This document shows positions 25,738-34,156 of a stretch of DNA of 64,000 bases, piece after piece. Source of the DNA: Marinithermofilum abyssi (GTDB lineage: Bacteria; Bacillota; Bacilli; Thermoactinomycetales; DSM-45169); contig NZ_BMHQ01000012.1 of the NCBI RefSeq assembly GCF_014641195.1, positions 1 through 64,000 of the forward strand. The letters run 5' to 3'. Positions within the stretch are counted from its first letter, which is position 1, and each line of letters begins with the position of its first letter. A model generated the notes under the pieces. The model was not told the DNA's origin. It searched no databases and saw only the letters and a list, made by a program, of their open reading frames with translations. Both the position numbers and the translations under genes were made by a program.

Positions 25738-26340
25738 TTGGTCTGGGAAATACTTGGTATTATAGGTACGATTGCTTTTGCTGTAAGCGGGGCCTTGGTG
25801 GCACTGGAAGAGGATTATGATCTCTTTGGCGTGCTGGTGCTGGGCTTTGTAACCGCCTTTGGCGGCGGGATTATTCGAAATGTGCTGATCGGCGTTCCCG
25901 TCCCAATGCTTTGGGAACAGGAAACTTTGATAACCATCGCACTGGCGAGTATCCTGCTGGTGTTCGTCACTCCGGCCGAGTGGCTGCGCAAGGGGAAAAA
26001 GTGGTATATCATCTTTGATGCCGTCGGGTTGTCTGCGTTTGCCATTCAAGGGGCGATGATGGCCGATGCAAAGAGCCTGCCCCTGATTGCCGTCGTCGCG
26101 GCGGCTGTGTTGACGGGGATCGGCGGCGGAGTAATACGCGATGTGCTGGCTGGACGCAAGCCGTTGGTATTTCGACAGGAGATCTATGCGCTGTGGGCGG
26201 TATTAGCCGGTGTGGTGATTCACTCGGATATCATCAGCGGCGGATGGGCGATGTATGGTTTGTTTGCAGCGACGTTGATCCTGCGGCTGGTCTCGCTGAT
26301 TTATCATTGGCGGTTGCCCCATCGCTTTGTGAAAATCTGA
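25738..26340 (+). CDS. TRIC-family (YicG/UPF0126) cation channel
   Basis: This membrane protein of about 200 residues has two homologous UPF0126/TRIC repeats: FAVSGALVALEEDYDLFGVLVLG with GGGIIRNVLIG, and FAIQGAM with GIGGGVIRDVLAGRKPLVF. Prokaryotic TRIC proteins form monovalent-cation channels; the closest characterised homologues are YicG-like. GAGGTG at 25726-25731 favours TTG 25738; GTG 25729 in the same frame overlaps it and is less likely. Confidence 0.9.
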   Translation: MVWEILGIIGTIAFAVSGALVALEEDYDLFGVLVLGFVTAFGGGIIRNVLIGVPVPMLWEQETLITIALASILLVFVTPAEWLRKGKKWYIIFDAVGLSAFAIQGAMMADAKSLPLIAVVAAAVLTGIGGGVIRDVLAGRKPLVFRQEIYALWAVLAGVVIHSDIISGGWAMYGLFAATLILRLVSLIYHWRLPHRFVKI

Positions 26341-26418
26341 CCGATGTCATAGATACGATTCTGTCCGCTTTGACAATAGCGAGCGACAAAAAACACGACC
26401 GTCGATTCTTAAGTGAAA

Positions 26419-26491
26419 GGACCGAGGCGCGAGCCAAAGGAAATGCTTGAATGGCTCGCGCCTCGGTCCCACTTTTCAAGTACGTCGTTCA
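26419..26491. repeat. Palindromic interspersed repeat, copy A
   Basis: Perfect 18-bp arms (26419-26436 with 26452-26469; GGACCGAGGCGCGAGCCA and its complement) surround a 15-base loop. Bases 26424-26449 match 59116-59141 at 23 of 26 positions, and AGTACGTCGTTCA (26479) recurs as AGTACGTCGGTCA at 59235. The outer arm GGACCGAGGC recurs as an inverted pair at 44650-44704. It sits between convergent genes and may also act as a terminator. Confidence 0.75.
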
Positions 26492-26577
26492 AAGGACACT
26501 CCTAGAGAGATGTGTCTCATCTTTTCCTGATGGTTATCATCAAGCCTCACAACCTTCAAAAGCAGGAGGGCTGTTTT

Positions 26578-28407
26578 TTATTGCTTTACCCGGCCTGCCT
26601 GTTTGGCGTGGCGGCGGCGTTGGTTTTTGGGCAGAATCCGTTTCCGGATGCGGAAGTCTTTCGGGGTGATTTCCAGCAGTTCGTCATCAGCCAGATACTC
26701 CAAGGCGTCGTCCAAGGAGAGGTTACGCGGCGGTTCCAGGCGCAGGGCCTCGTCGGAGCCGGCGGCGCGGAAGTTGGTCAACTGTTTTTTCTTGCAGACG
26801 TTGACGTCCAAATCTCCTTCCCGGATGTGTTGACCGACGACCATGCCCTCGTATACTTCGGTGCCGGGGCCGATGAATAGCTCACCGCGTTCCTGGGCGG
26901 CGTGCAGGCCGTAGGTGGTGGCTTCGCCGGGCTCCCAAGCGACCAAAGAACCGTGGTCCCGGGTATGGATCTCCCCGGTGTGAGGCTGGTATCCGGCAAA
27001 CAATGTATTCATGATGCCTTCGCCCCGCGTGGCCGTCAGAAACTGCTGCCGGAATCCGATCAGGCCCCGGGTGGGAACGAGGTAGCGATAGCGGATCGAG
27101 CCGTCATCCAGGATCTCCATGTCCTGCATCTGCCCTTTCCGTTTCCCGAGAAGTTCCACGACAGCGCCTTGATGCTCGTTGGATACTTCCACTTCCACAT
27201 TTTCTACCGGCTCGTGCCATTTGTCCTCGATTTTCTTCAGGATCACTTCCGGCTTGCTAACCTCAAATTCGTAACCTTCCCGACGCATGTTTTCAATCAG
27301 GATTCCCAGGTGCAGTTCGCCTCGTCCTGCCACGAGGAAAGTGTCGGGGGATTCGGTGTCGGTTACCTTCAAGGCCACATCTTTTTCTGCCTCGATGTAC
27401 AGCCGCTCCCGCAGTTTCCGGGAGGTGACGAAATCACCTTCCCGACCGGCAAAGGGGCTGGTATTGACCCCGAAGGTAACCCGCAGGGTAGGTTCCTCCA
27501 CTTTGATCGGCGGCAACGGCTGAGGGTTTTCGGGATCGGTGATGGTATCTCCGATACCTACATCCCCCAGCCCGGTTAAGGCAACAATATCTCCGGCTAC
27601 GGCTTTCTCCACCTCTACCCTTTGCAGCCCTTGGTGTGTGAAGACCTGGGCCACTTTGAGGGAATGCTGGTTCCCTTCACGATCGATGCGGAGCACGTTT
27701 TGGTTCTTTTGGATGGTACCGCTGTTCAGGCGGCCGATGACGATTTTTCCTTTGTAGTCATCGTATCCCATCAGGGTGGCTTGTAGCTGTAACGGACCTT
27801 CCTGTTCCACCTGTGGTGCGGGCAGGGTTTCCAAAATGCTGTCAAAGAGCGGGACCAGGTTGTCCGTCATTTGATCCGGCTCCAATCCGGACACACCTGT
27901 CAGGGCACTGGTGTAAATGACGGGGAAGTCCGCCTGTTCTTCGCTGGCTCCCAGGTCGACAAAAAGATCAAAGGTTGTATTGACTACATAATCCGGCCGG
28001 GCATTGGGCCGGTCAATCTTGTTGACGACGACGATGACTTTGTGGCCCCGTTGCAGGGCATGACGCAAAACGAATTTGGTCTGGGGCATGGGACCTTCGA
28101 CAGAGTCTACCAACAGCAGCACCCCGTCCACCATGTTCATTACCCGTTCCACTTCCCCGCCGAAATCGGCGTGGCCGGGGGTGTCGACAATGTTGATTTT
28201 CACTCCGTTGTAGGTGATGGCGGTGTTTTTGGAGAGGATGGTGATCCCCCGCTCCCGTTCCAAATCGTTGGAGTCCATCACCCGTTCGGCTACCTGCTGG
28301 TTTTCGCGAAAAATTCGGCTCTGTTTCAGCATCGCGTCTACCAGGGTGGTTTTTCCGTGGTCGACGTGGGCGATAATGGCGATGTTGCGGATATCTTGTG
28401 GCTTCAT
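26578..28407 (-). CDS. typA: Ribosome-associated GTPase TypA/BipA
   Basis: This translational GTPase assists 50S assembly and growth under cold or stress. The 609-residue protein shows G1 [10 protein letters not shown], switch [24 protein letters not shown] and the BipA-type C-terminal domain ([29 protein letters not shown]). ATG 28407 is the only sensible start. Unusually, the strong SD (AAAGGAGG) lies about 37 bases upstream and a GC-rich hairpin fills the space between. Confidence 0.97.
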   Translation of the reverse strand: MKPQDIRNIAIIAHVDHGKTTLVDAMLKQSRIFRENQQVAERVMDSNDLERERGITILSKNTAITYNGVKINIVDTPGHADFGGEVERVMNMVDGVLLLVDSVEGPMPQTKFVLRHALQRGHKVIVVVNKIDRPNARPDYVVNTTFDLFVDLGASEEQADFPVIYTSALTGVSGLEPDQMTDNLVPLFDSILETLPAPQVEQEGPLQLQATLMGYDDYKGKIVIGRLNSGTIQKNQNVLRIDREGNQHSLKVAQVFTHQGLQRVEVEKAVAGDIVALTGLGDVGIGDTITDPENPQPLPPIKVEEPTLRVTFGVNTSPFAGREGDFVTSRKLRERLYIEAEKDVALKVTDTESPDTFLVAGRGELHLGILIENMRREGYEFEVSKPEVILKKIEDKWHEPVENVEVEVSNEHQGAVVELLGKRKGQMQDMEILDDGSIRYRYLVPTRGLIGFRQQFLTATRGEGIMNTLFAGYQPHTGEIHTRDHGSLVAWEPGEATTYGLHAAQERGELFIGPGTEVYEGMVVGQHIREGDLDVNVCKKKQLTNFRAAGSDEALRLEPPRNLSLDDALEYLADDELLEITPKDFRIRKRILPKNQRRRHAKQAGRVKQ

Positions 28408-28414
28408 TGTACCT

Positions 28415-28450
28415 GTAGGCGCGCAGGCGGTTCGCGCCCCTACCTCCTTT
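28415..28450 (-). promoter_or_regulatory. Hairpin between SD and start codon of typA
   Basis: On the minus strand AAAGGAGGTAGG is followed by CGCG-rich sequence that folds back: GTAGG..CGCG with CGCGCCTAC (9 bp with a 2-base bulge), ending 7 bases before the ATG. Folding would bring the SD to a normal distance but also partly occupies the SD's 3' end. A second hairpin (CCCGGC/GCCGGG, 28463-28480) lies just upstream. Both features suggest translational control of typA. Confidence 0.55.
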
Positions 28451-28605
28451 TGTATAAAATCACCCGGCGTAAAGGCCGGGATGTGTGACGTGCCTGTTTT
28501 TCTCCCGATTGAAAATTATATCACAGGCAGAGGCAAGAAGCGATTGCATGATTCTCCGCTGGCAGCAAACATTAAGAGGGATCCAATAAAAGGAGAGTGG
28601 AGCGG

Positions 28606-30144
28606 ATGAAAGGATCCTGGTGGTCATTAATTCCTTTTCTGACGGTGATTCCTCTGTCGCTGCTCACCCGGCAAGTGTTGCCGGGATTGATTGCGGGACT
28701 GCTGGTGGGCGCGTATATGGCGGTGCCTGCCCTTATAGGCGGTATCGAGGCTGCAATGGGATACATATTGAAAGAGGTGGCAGTTCCCGATAATTTGCGC
28801 CTGATGGTGTTTTTATACGGGTTTGGGGCTTTTGTGGGATTGGTCCGGGTCACCGGCGGCGTGCATGGGTTTGCCCAGTGGATGAACCGGCGGATCCGCT
28901 CGGTCCGGGGGGCTTTCGGTCTTACCTGGCTCTCCTCCCTGGCGACCTTTATGGCGCCGGATTTTCGAATTATTACGATGGGACCTGTGATGAAGCGGGT
29001 CTTTGAACGGTTGAAAGTACCGGCATCCAAAGTGGCGTTCGTCATCGATGCCACCTCTACCCCTTTGATCTCTTTGATTCCGTTTGGCACGGCTTTTGTG
29101 GCCTATATGGTGGGGCTGGTGGCCGATGCTTCTCGCCATCATCAGTTGGACGGGGGCGCTTTTCAATTGTTGCTTGCCAGCATCCCGTTCAACTTCTTCT
29201 CGATTCTCATGGTGATCTATGCCCTCTATTTGTCGTTTTTCAAAGGGTCAAAAGGAGAGGAGGAAAGCGATCAAAAAAAGGATGAAGAGTGTCCGCCCCA
29301 TTACAAAAGCCCATTCCGATTCAGCCCGCAGGTTGCTTATTTGGAACGGGCTTGTGAAGGGGATGCACCTTCCATCGATCCGTCCAAATTATCAGGCGAC
29401 AGCAGCGAGCATGAGCCGGAGCAGGATTTCCCTGATCCCGTGGAGATGGTGGCGGACAAAGTGACGCCCCGGACGGAGAACTTGGTCTTTCCCTTGGCAT
29501 TATTATTGGGGTCCACCTTTTTTCTGACTTGGTGGGATGGCCGGAACAAAGCCGATTCCTTCTGGATGGCACTGGCCCAGGCCAATGCGGCCAAGGCCAT
29601 GCTGGAAGCGTTGTTTTTAACCTTGGCTGTCAGCTTGGTTTGGTATGCGATTCGCAAGCAGCCGATTCAGCGGATTTTGTTCGGTTTGCTGCAGGGCGGC
29701 AATGAAATGATGGGGGTAAATGTGCTGCTAGCATTGGTGTGGGCACTGACCGCAGTCTCTACTGATCTGGGCTTCCTGACCTATACGAAGCAACTGATCA
29801 GCGGCATCGTTTCCGAAGCTTGGCTGGTACCGGTTCTGTTTGTGGCAGGTTGTGTCATTTCTTATATCATCGGCTCTAGCTTTGGGGCATGGGCGTTATT
29901 GATGCCCCTCGGCTTTTCGCTGGCGGCCGGGACCCACGTCTCGCTCCCTCTGATCGCGGGAGCGGTGTTTGCCAGCGGGAGCTTTGGCGGGTTTGCCTCA
30001 CCCTTGAGCGACAATACCGTCGCGATGGCTACCGTGATGAAACTGCCGTTGATGAAATATGCCCATCAAAAACTGAAAGCGGCGCTGTTGGTGGGAGCAG
30101 TCAGTGCGGCTTTATACGGGCTGTTCGGTTGGTGGATGCGCTGA
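28606..30144 (+). CDS. NhaC-family Na+/H+ antiporter
   Basis: This 512-residue membrane protein is of the NhaC superfamily (Na_H_antiporter). It has about ten to twelve helices, the conserved MAPDFRIITMGPVMKRVFERLKV segment near residue 120, DATSTPLISLIPFGTAF, and a second-half repeat SSFGAWALLMPL with FGGFASPLSDNTVAMATV. A hydrophilic insert of about 80 residues (around 210-290), rich in Glu and Lys, separates the halves. AAGGAGAG is 8 bases before ATG 28606. Relatives exchange Na+/H+ or organic acids (malate/lactate), so the substrate is not fixed. Confidence 0.85.
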   Translation: MKGSWWSLIPFLTVIPLSLLTRQVLPGLIAGLLVGAYMAVPALIGGIEAAMGYILKEVAVPDNLRLMVFLYGFGAFVGLVRVTGGVHGFAQWMNRRIRSVRGAFGLTWLSSLATFMAPDFRIITMGPVMKRVFERLKVPASKVAFVIDATSTPLISLIPFGTAFVAYMVGLVADASRHHQLDGGAFQLLLASIPFNFFSILMVIYALYLSFFKGSKGEEESDQKKDEECPPHYKSPFRFSPQVAYLERACEGDAPSIDPSKLSGDSSEHEPEQDFPDPVEMVADKVTPRTENLVFPLALLLGSTFFLTWWDGRNKADSFWMALAQANAAKAMLEALFLTLAVSLVWYAIRKQPIQRILFGLLQGGNEMMGVNVLLALVWALTAVSTDLGFLTYTKQLISGIVSEAWLVPVLFVAGCVISYIIGSSFGAWALLMPLGFSLAAGTHVSLPLIAGAVFASGSFGGFASPLSDNTVAMATVMKLPLMKYAHQKLKAALLVGAVSAALYGLFGWWMR

Positions 30145-30195
30145 GCTTCCATTTGTAAAATAAAGAGGTGCATAACCCACGAGAGGAGAAGGACG

Positions 30196-31185
30196 ATGCT
30201 ATTCATCGATAATCAGAATATCACCGATCCCAGGATCAATCTGGCGATAGAGGAGTATGCACTGACGCATTTGGACGGTAACGACGAGTATTTGCTGTTT
30301 TACATCAATGAGCCGTCCATCATCATTGGACGCAATCAGAATACCTTTGAGGAGATTCACGTAGACATCTGTCGCGAACGGGGGATTCATGTGGTGCGCC
30401 GGTTGTCCGGAGGCGGGGCGGTGTATCACGATACAGGCAACCTCAACTTCAGCTTTATCACCCGGGATGACGGGAAGAGCTTCATGAACTTCCGCAAGTT
30501 TACGGATCCGGTGATCAGGGCGCTGCGGGAGTTGGGAGTGGAAGCGGAGCTGACCGGTCGCAACGATATCCAAGTGGGGGAGAAGAAAATTTCCGGCAAT
30601 GCCCAGTATGCTGCTCAGGGACGCATGTTCAGCCACGGAACGTTGATGTTTGACGTCAACCTGGAGCAGGTTGCGGAAGTGCTCAAGGTGAAAAAGGAAA
30701 AATTCCAATCCAAAAGTACCAAATCGGTGCGCAGCCGGGTGGGCAATATCCGGGATTTTATGGATCGGGATATGAACATCGGCCAGTTTCGGGAGTTTCT
30801 GCTGCGATATATTTTTGAGGGGCATGAGGAGATTCCGGAATACCGTCTGCAAGAGTCTGATTGGAAAAAGATACGGGAAATCAAGGAGAAACGATACGGC
30901 AACTGGGATTGGAATTTTGGACGCTCCCCCAAATTTAATGTCGAGAACAGCAAGCGGTTCCCTATTGGAAGTATAGATGTTCGCCTAAATGTTAAGAAGG
31001 GAATGATCACGATTTGCACCATCTATGGAGACTTTTTCGGGTTTAAGGATGTGAAGGAAATAGAAGAGCGTCTCACCGGGATTCGTTATGACCGGAAAGC
31101 GATCGAGAAAGCGCTGGAGGGCATCGACATCCAGCCGTATTTCGGGAACATCACCAAAGAAGAATTTGTGGATTTGGTGTATTAA
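30196..31185 (+). CDS. lplA: Lipoate-protein ligase
   Basis: This enzyme attaches free lipoate to E2 and GcvH proteins via lipoyl-AMP. The 329-residue protein has the catalytic RRLSGGGAVYHDTGN, the GRNDI..GEKKISGNAQ segment with the adenylate-binding Lys, HGTLMFD, and a complete C-terminal accessory domain (FNVENSKRFPIGSIDV onward). It corresponds to LplJ of Bacillus subtilis. GAGGAGAAGG precedes ATG 30196. Confidence 0.95.
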   Translation: MLFIDNQNITDPRINLAIEEYALTHLDGNDEYLLFYINEPSIIIGRNQNTFEEIHVDICRERGIHVVRRLSGGGAVYHDTGNLNFSFITRDDGKSFMNFRKFTDPVIRALRELGVEAELTGRNDIQVGEKKISGNAQYAAQGRMFSHGTLMFDVNLEQVAEVLKVKKEKFQSKSTKSVRSRVGNIRDFMDRDMNIGQFREFLLRYIFEGHEEIPEYRLQESDWKKIREIKEKRYGNWDWNFGRSPKFNVENSKRFPIGSIDVRLNVKKGMITICTIYGDFFGFKDVKEIEERLTGIRYDRKAIEKALEGIDIQPYFGNITKEEFVDLVY

Positions 31186-31212
31186 AAACCCCCTGCCAAT
31201 CCGGCAGAGGGA
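31184..31212 (-). terminator. Terminator downstream of ppiB
   Basis: On the minus strand CCCTCTGCC pairs with GGCAGGGGG across a short loop and is followed by TTTTTAA, directly after the ppiB stop. It overlaps the end of lplA and may serve both. Confidence 0.75.
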
Positions 31213-31218
31213 TATGGA

Positions 31219-31656
31219 TCATTCTTCCCACACTTTGACTTCTTTCATCCGCTCGCCTGGCTTCATGTTCAATACCGCATCCAAGCCGTCCGTTACCCGG
31301 CCGAACACGGTATGAACACCATCCAGGTGGGGCTGGGGCTCATGCACGATGAAAAATTGGCAGGATCCCGTATCTTTTCCGGCGTGAGCCATGGACAAGG
31401 CGCCGGGTTCGTGTTTATGAGGGTTGTTGGCGGTTTCGCAGGGGATGGTGTATCCGGCGTTTCCCGTTCCTGTACCGTGAGGGCATCCGCCTTGACTGAC
31501 AAAGCCGGGAATTACCCGGTGAAAGGTCAATCCGGTATAAAAGCCTTCATTGGCCAGCTTTCGAAAGTTGGCTACGGTGCCGGGAGCGGCTTCCGGGAAA
31601 AACTCCAGCAGGATTTTGCTGCCGTTTTCCAATTCAATGCTGCCTTTTAATGCCAT
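31219..31656 (-). CDS. ppiB: Peptidyl-prolyl cis-trans isomerase, cyclophilin type
   Basis: This 145-residue cytosolic cyclophilin contains [14 protein letters not shown] (catalytic Arg), the Q-F-F motif in [20 protein letters not shown] and [12 protein letters not shown] 31656 follows GGAGGAATTTCC; the longer frame from 31683 lacks an SD. It is monocistronic with its own terminator. Confidence 0.94.
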   Translation of the reverse strand: MALKGSIELENGSKILLEFFPEAAPGTVANFRKLANEGFYTGLTFHRVIPGFVSQGGCPHGTGTGNAGYTIPCETANNPHKHEPGALSMAHAGKDTGSCQFFIVHEPQPHLDGVHTVFGRVTDGLDAVLNMKPGERMKEVKVWEE

Positions 31657-31848
31657 GGAAATTCCTCCTCCGATAGAATCCACCTCATTCTATCACATCC
31701 TGCAAGCACACTGGGATGCCAGGATGATGGCTATCCGGTTTACTTTCAGCCATTTCACCATCATTCGGGTTATCATGGCTTGGGGCCTGTTTTTCCGCCA
31801 TTCTAATCAACGCCCTATCCTTTTGGTGACAATTTCATAAATTAATAG

Positions 31849-31961
31849 GAAGAAAGGGTGTAAGTTACTCTTTATCCCTTTCTTCAGTCCGAATCCGTAC
31901 CAACCTATGCCTCCCCAAAACACGAACGGATCTTGTCCCGGTGACAACCGGGACTTTTTTT
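31849..31961 (+). ncRNA. Candidate small RNA with two hairpins
   Basis: No gene lies on the plus strand between ppiB and the acetyltransferase (both minus), yet there is a perfect plus-strand terminator: GTCCCGG (31935-31941) with CCGGGAC (31948-31954) followed by seven T. Upstream of it is a perfect 10-bp stem, GAAGAAAGGG (31849-31858) with CCCTTTCTTC (31876-31885). The single-stranded linker carries CCTCCCC, able to pair with SD sequences. This shape is shared with RsaE/RoxS-type sRNAs, though I claim no homology. The promoter is not clear. Confidence 0.45.
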
Positions 31962-31982
31962 GGAATGAACCATACGAGTCTA

Positions 31983-32534
31983 TCAGGAAGCGGCTCTGGT
32001 CTTTTTCATTTCCAATACTTCCTCCGGGTCCGCTTTGATGCGACCGTAATATTTCTTGGAGCGGAAGTTGTGAATCTCTTCGCAGGCGGTCGCCATTTTT
32101 TTCATCACTTCTTCTTGCGAAATGTTTTCCGGACTCCAATAATAGATGTCCATATCCAAAACATCTCCATCGTCTGTTTCCCGTTGGTACACAATTTGAT
32201 CGGCTTTGATAAAGCCGTTTTTCTCATAAAAACGTACCCGCTTGCGGGTGTCTTCATTATGTTCATCTATCGGCTCCACTTCCAGCAAAATCGGCTTTCC
32301 TTTTTGCTTCAGGTAGCGGAGAACTTTGGTGCCGGTGCCTTTGCCCCGGGTATGCGCGCTGACGAGGAGATAATCGACAAATATAAATGAGGAGAATTCC
32401 CCGTACATGAGGATGTAATCCTCTGTTTCTTTCTTGTGGTATGCATCTTTGTCCTCGATCAAATCGCGCATCTGACCAGGGTGCTTCATTTCTTCCTCAG
32501 GAAAATATTCGTTCAATCGGTCATACCAATCCAC
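31983..32534 (-). CDS. GNAT-family N-acetyltransferase
   Basis: This 183-residue protein shows the GNAT fold: FIFVDYLLVSAHTRGKGTGTKVLRYLKQK has the acetyl-CoA pyrophosphate loop RGKGTGT, followed by VEPIDEHNEDTRKRVRFYEKNGF. The C-terminal 50 residues form an extra charged helix. It starts at GTG 32534 after GGGAGGAAAC. The substrate is unknown; similar stand-alone proteins occur widely in Bacilli. Confidence 0.85.
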   Translation of the reverse strand: MDWYDRLNEYFPEEEMKHPGQMRDLIEDKDAYHKKETEDYILMYGEFSSFIFVDYLLVSAHTRGKGTGTKVLRYLKQKGKPILLEVEPIDEHNEDTRKRVRFYEKNGFIKADQIVYQRETDDGDVLDMDIYYWSPENISQEEVMKKMATACEEIHNFRSKKYYGRIKADPEEVLEMKKTRAAS

Positions 32535-32673
32535 AGATTTGTTTCCTCCCGTGCGTTTTTTTGACGAGAAAACAATAGCGTGCCGTCTGGCAACACGTAT
32601 TACTGTAACATGACAATGAAAATACCCGGGAAAAAGTGAGAGTAAACCCCAAACGGATCTGGTTTTTCAGGGG

Positions 32674-32702
32674 TTGACAACATCTATGTATCAAGGGGTA
32701 TC
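32674..32702 (+). promoter_or_regulatory. Promoter/operator of the cstR-like gene
   Basis: TTGACA at 32674-32679 is followed at about 17-18 bases by a weak -10 (GGTATC/GTATCG) set in CAAGGGGTATCG. G-tract sequences such as GGGGTAT are typical CsoR/CstR operator cores, and a similar AGGGGTATAAT occurs at 33241-33251. Confidence 0.55.
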
Positions 32703-32752
32703 GTGAAGGGTGTCCCGTATGAAAGCTGAGGAGAGAGGAGAAGGATGGGACG

Positions 32753-33019
32753 ATGGCATATCAAGAAGAGATGCAAAACCGGTTGAAACGCATTGAAGGG
32801 CAAGTCCGCGGCGTACTCCGTATGATGGAAGAAGGGAAGGATTGCAAAGAAGTGGTTGCTCAGATGTCGGCGATCCGTTCGGCTATGAACCGGGCCATTT
32901 CTTATGTGGTGGGGATGAACCTGGAACAGTGCATCCGGGAGGAGCTCGAGAAGGGGAATGAAGGGGACTCCAAAAAAGTTGTTCAGGAAGCCATTGAACT
33001 GTTGATCAAGAGTAACTGA
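32753..33019 (+). CDS. cstR: CsoR-family repressor of the CstR (persulfide-sensing) type
   Basis: This 88-residue all-helical DUF156 protein has Cys31 (MMEEGKDCKEVV) and Cys60 (GMNLEQC). In copper-sensing CsoR a His stands four residues before the second Cys; here it is Asn (Asn56), the pattern of CstR, which forms a polysulfide bridge between exactly these two cysteines. CstR represses sulfurtransferase/persulfide-dioxygenase genes until reactive sulfur appears. It has its own terminator. The expected target operon downstream has been interrupted (see 33246-33296). Confidence 0.85.
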   Translation: MAYQEEMQNRLKRIEGQVRGVLRMMEEGKDCKEVVAQMSAIRSAMNRAISYVVGMNLEQCIREELEKGNEGDSKKVVQEAIELLIKSN

Positions 33020-33027
33020 AAAGCCAA

Positions 33028-33065
33028 AAGAGCCCTACGCCGACAGCGTTTCGGGCTCTTTCTTT
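33028..33065 (+). terminator. Terminator of the cstR-like gene
   Basis: AAGAGCCC (33028-33035) pairs with GGGCTCTT (33053-33060) and is followed by TCTTT. Confidence 0.8.
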
Positions 33066-33150
33066 AACCTATCAGCCATTTGATGAGCACGACAGAGCCC
33101 ATGATGGCAACGGCAAGTACAATTCCCCAAACTGGGGATTTGCCCGGCTT
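33064..33150 (-). pseudogene. C-terminal transmembrane fragment
   Basis: A minus-strand frame of 28 codons reads one transmembrane helix (WGIVLAVAIMGSVVLIKW) and a TAA, but is preceded by an in-frame TGA and has no start codon. It looks like the tail of a lost small membrane protein. Confidence 0.4.
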
Positions 33151-33240
33151 TCAAGTTCCCCCCGAACACCGGATGGGCGGTTGATTTTCAGCCAATCTTG
33201 CCACTCCTTTCACCCGCGCCGAAAAAATACTATTACGTGT

Positions 33241-33296
33241 AGGGGTATAATGACATTGTAAGGGGGGGTTTTGTGAAAAATCAAGAGGTTTCTGAC
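33241..33296 (+). pseudogene. Promoter and first codons of a gene cut by an IS605-type insertion
   Basis: AGGGGTATAAT (33241-33251), a -10 box inside a CsoR/CstR-like G-tract operator, is followed by AAGGGGGGG and GTG 33273. The frame reads MKNQEVSD and then runs straight into the end of the IS605-type element at about 33297. I infer that the CstR-regulated gene next to cstR was decapitated by the insertion; no continuation was found beyond the element. Confidence 0.5.
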
Positions 33297-33397
33297 TTGA
33301 CACTCCCACGCCTGAAGACGTGGGATTCTTGGTTCTTCCTGCCGGCTCTTGCCGTACAGTCCCCAAGCTGACACCGTGTGTCCCACGGCCTAAAACG

Positions 33398-33835
33398 TTA
33401 TCCTGCGGGCTTTAATCCTTCCTTGAGGATGTTTTTCGCCGCATTGAGATCCCGGTCGTGGTGAATACCGCATGCGGGACAGGTCCACTCCCGCACATTC
33501 AGCTTTTTCACCTCTTTGTTTCGGAACCCGCATTGAGAACACAGCTAGCTGAACGGGAACGTCTTCCCGACGAGACGAATCCTTCGCCCGTACCAGCGGG
33601 CTTTGTATTCCAGCATGGACCGGAACTCGGACCACGCCGACTCCGAAATGCCGCGGGCCAGCCGGCGGTTCTTCACCATATTCCGCACTTGCAAATCTTC
33701 CAGGCATACCGATTGATTTTCACGGATGAGCCGAGTCGAAAGCTTGTGCAGGAAATCCTGCCGACCGTTGCGGATTTGTTTCTGGTTGGGTAGATGCGAA
33801 ACCGATACGCCTTGTAGATCTGCACTCACCTCCTT
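33398..33835 (-). pseudogene. tnpB: tnpB relic with internal deletion, frameshift and TAG stop
   Basis: GTG 33835, after AAGGAGG, opens a TnpB N-terminus ([17 protein letters not shown]). After about 17 codons the sequence jumps, in another frame, to the C-terminal half ([25 protein letters not shown]). That half runs to FPFS, a TAG, and then the zinc-ribbon segment LCSQCGFRN...[21 protein letters not shown]. The RuvC core between has been lost, so no nuclease can be made. The C-terminal [10 protein letters not shown] motif is intact. Confidence 0.88.
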
Positions 33836-33859
33836 GTCCTCTTGGTTTTACCCCAACAG

Positions 33860-33871
33860 GAACGTATGTTC
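33860..33871. promoter_or_regulatory. LexA-type palindrome upstream of tnpB
   Basis: GAACGTATGTTC is a perfect GAAC-N4-GTTC palindrome, the core of the Gram-positive SOS box, 25 bases before the tnpB start. A related half-site (ATGTTCTAGG) lies near 34002. It may be an SOS box, or simply part of the transposon end. Confidence 0.45.
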
Positions 33872-34156
33872 TAGTCTTTGGGCGAAAAAATTGTCGGACA
33901 GTTGAGAGGGGGCAAGCCCTCCCTTCTCCGACGCTCACTTTCACCCAACTCGAAAGGGCTGGGTTTTCCCGCTCGCTATTTATAATAGGCCGGGGCACCT
34001 ATGTTCTAGGTCGATTTTTCTTGTCATTGATGACGATTTATAGTATCTTGAATGTGCATTTATGCAGTGCGCAAATAGATATGGGAATATTTTGATATCT
34101 CCTTGATTTCACCATTTTTGTCACCGTGCTATCAAAGGGGAAGGGAGGGTGTCCAG

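Larger units (their letters stand above)
33297..34010. mobile_element. IS605/IS1341-type element, decayed
   Basis: The 3' end is marked by the typical subterminal hairpin CCCACG (33305-33310) with CGTGGG (33319-33324), flanked by TTGACA-CT and ATTCTTGG. The body holds a tnpB relic on the minus strand and no tnpA. The 5' side has a GC-rich structured leader up to about 34000, where the exact boundary is unclear. It cannot move by itself. Confidence 0.75.

Noticed and set aside
33545-33829. 94-codon minus-strand frame as an intact small gene
   Set aside because: It is the out-of-frame join of TnpB pieces with a premature TAG; the reading continues in frame after the TAG into the TnpB zinc ribbon.
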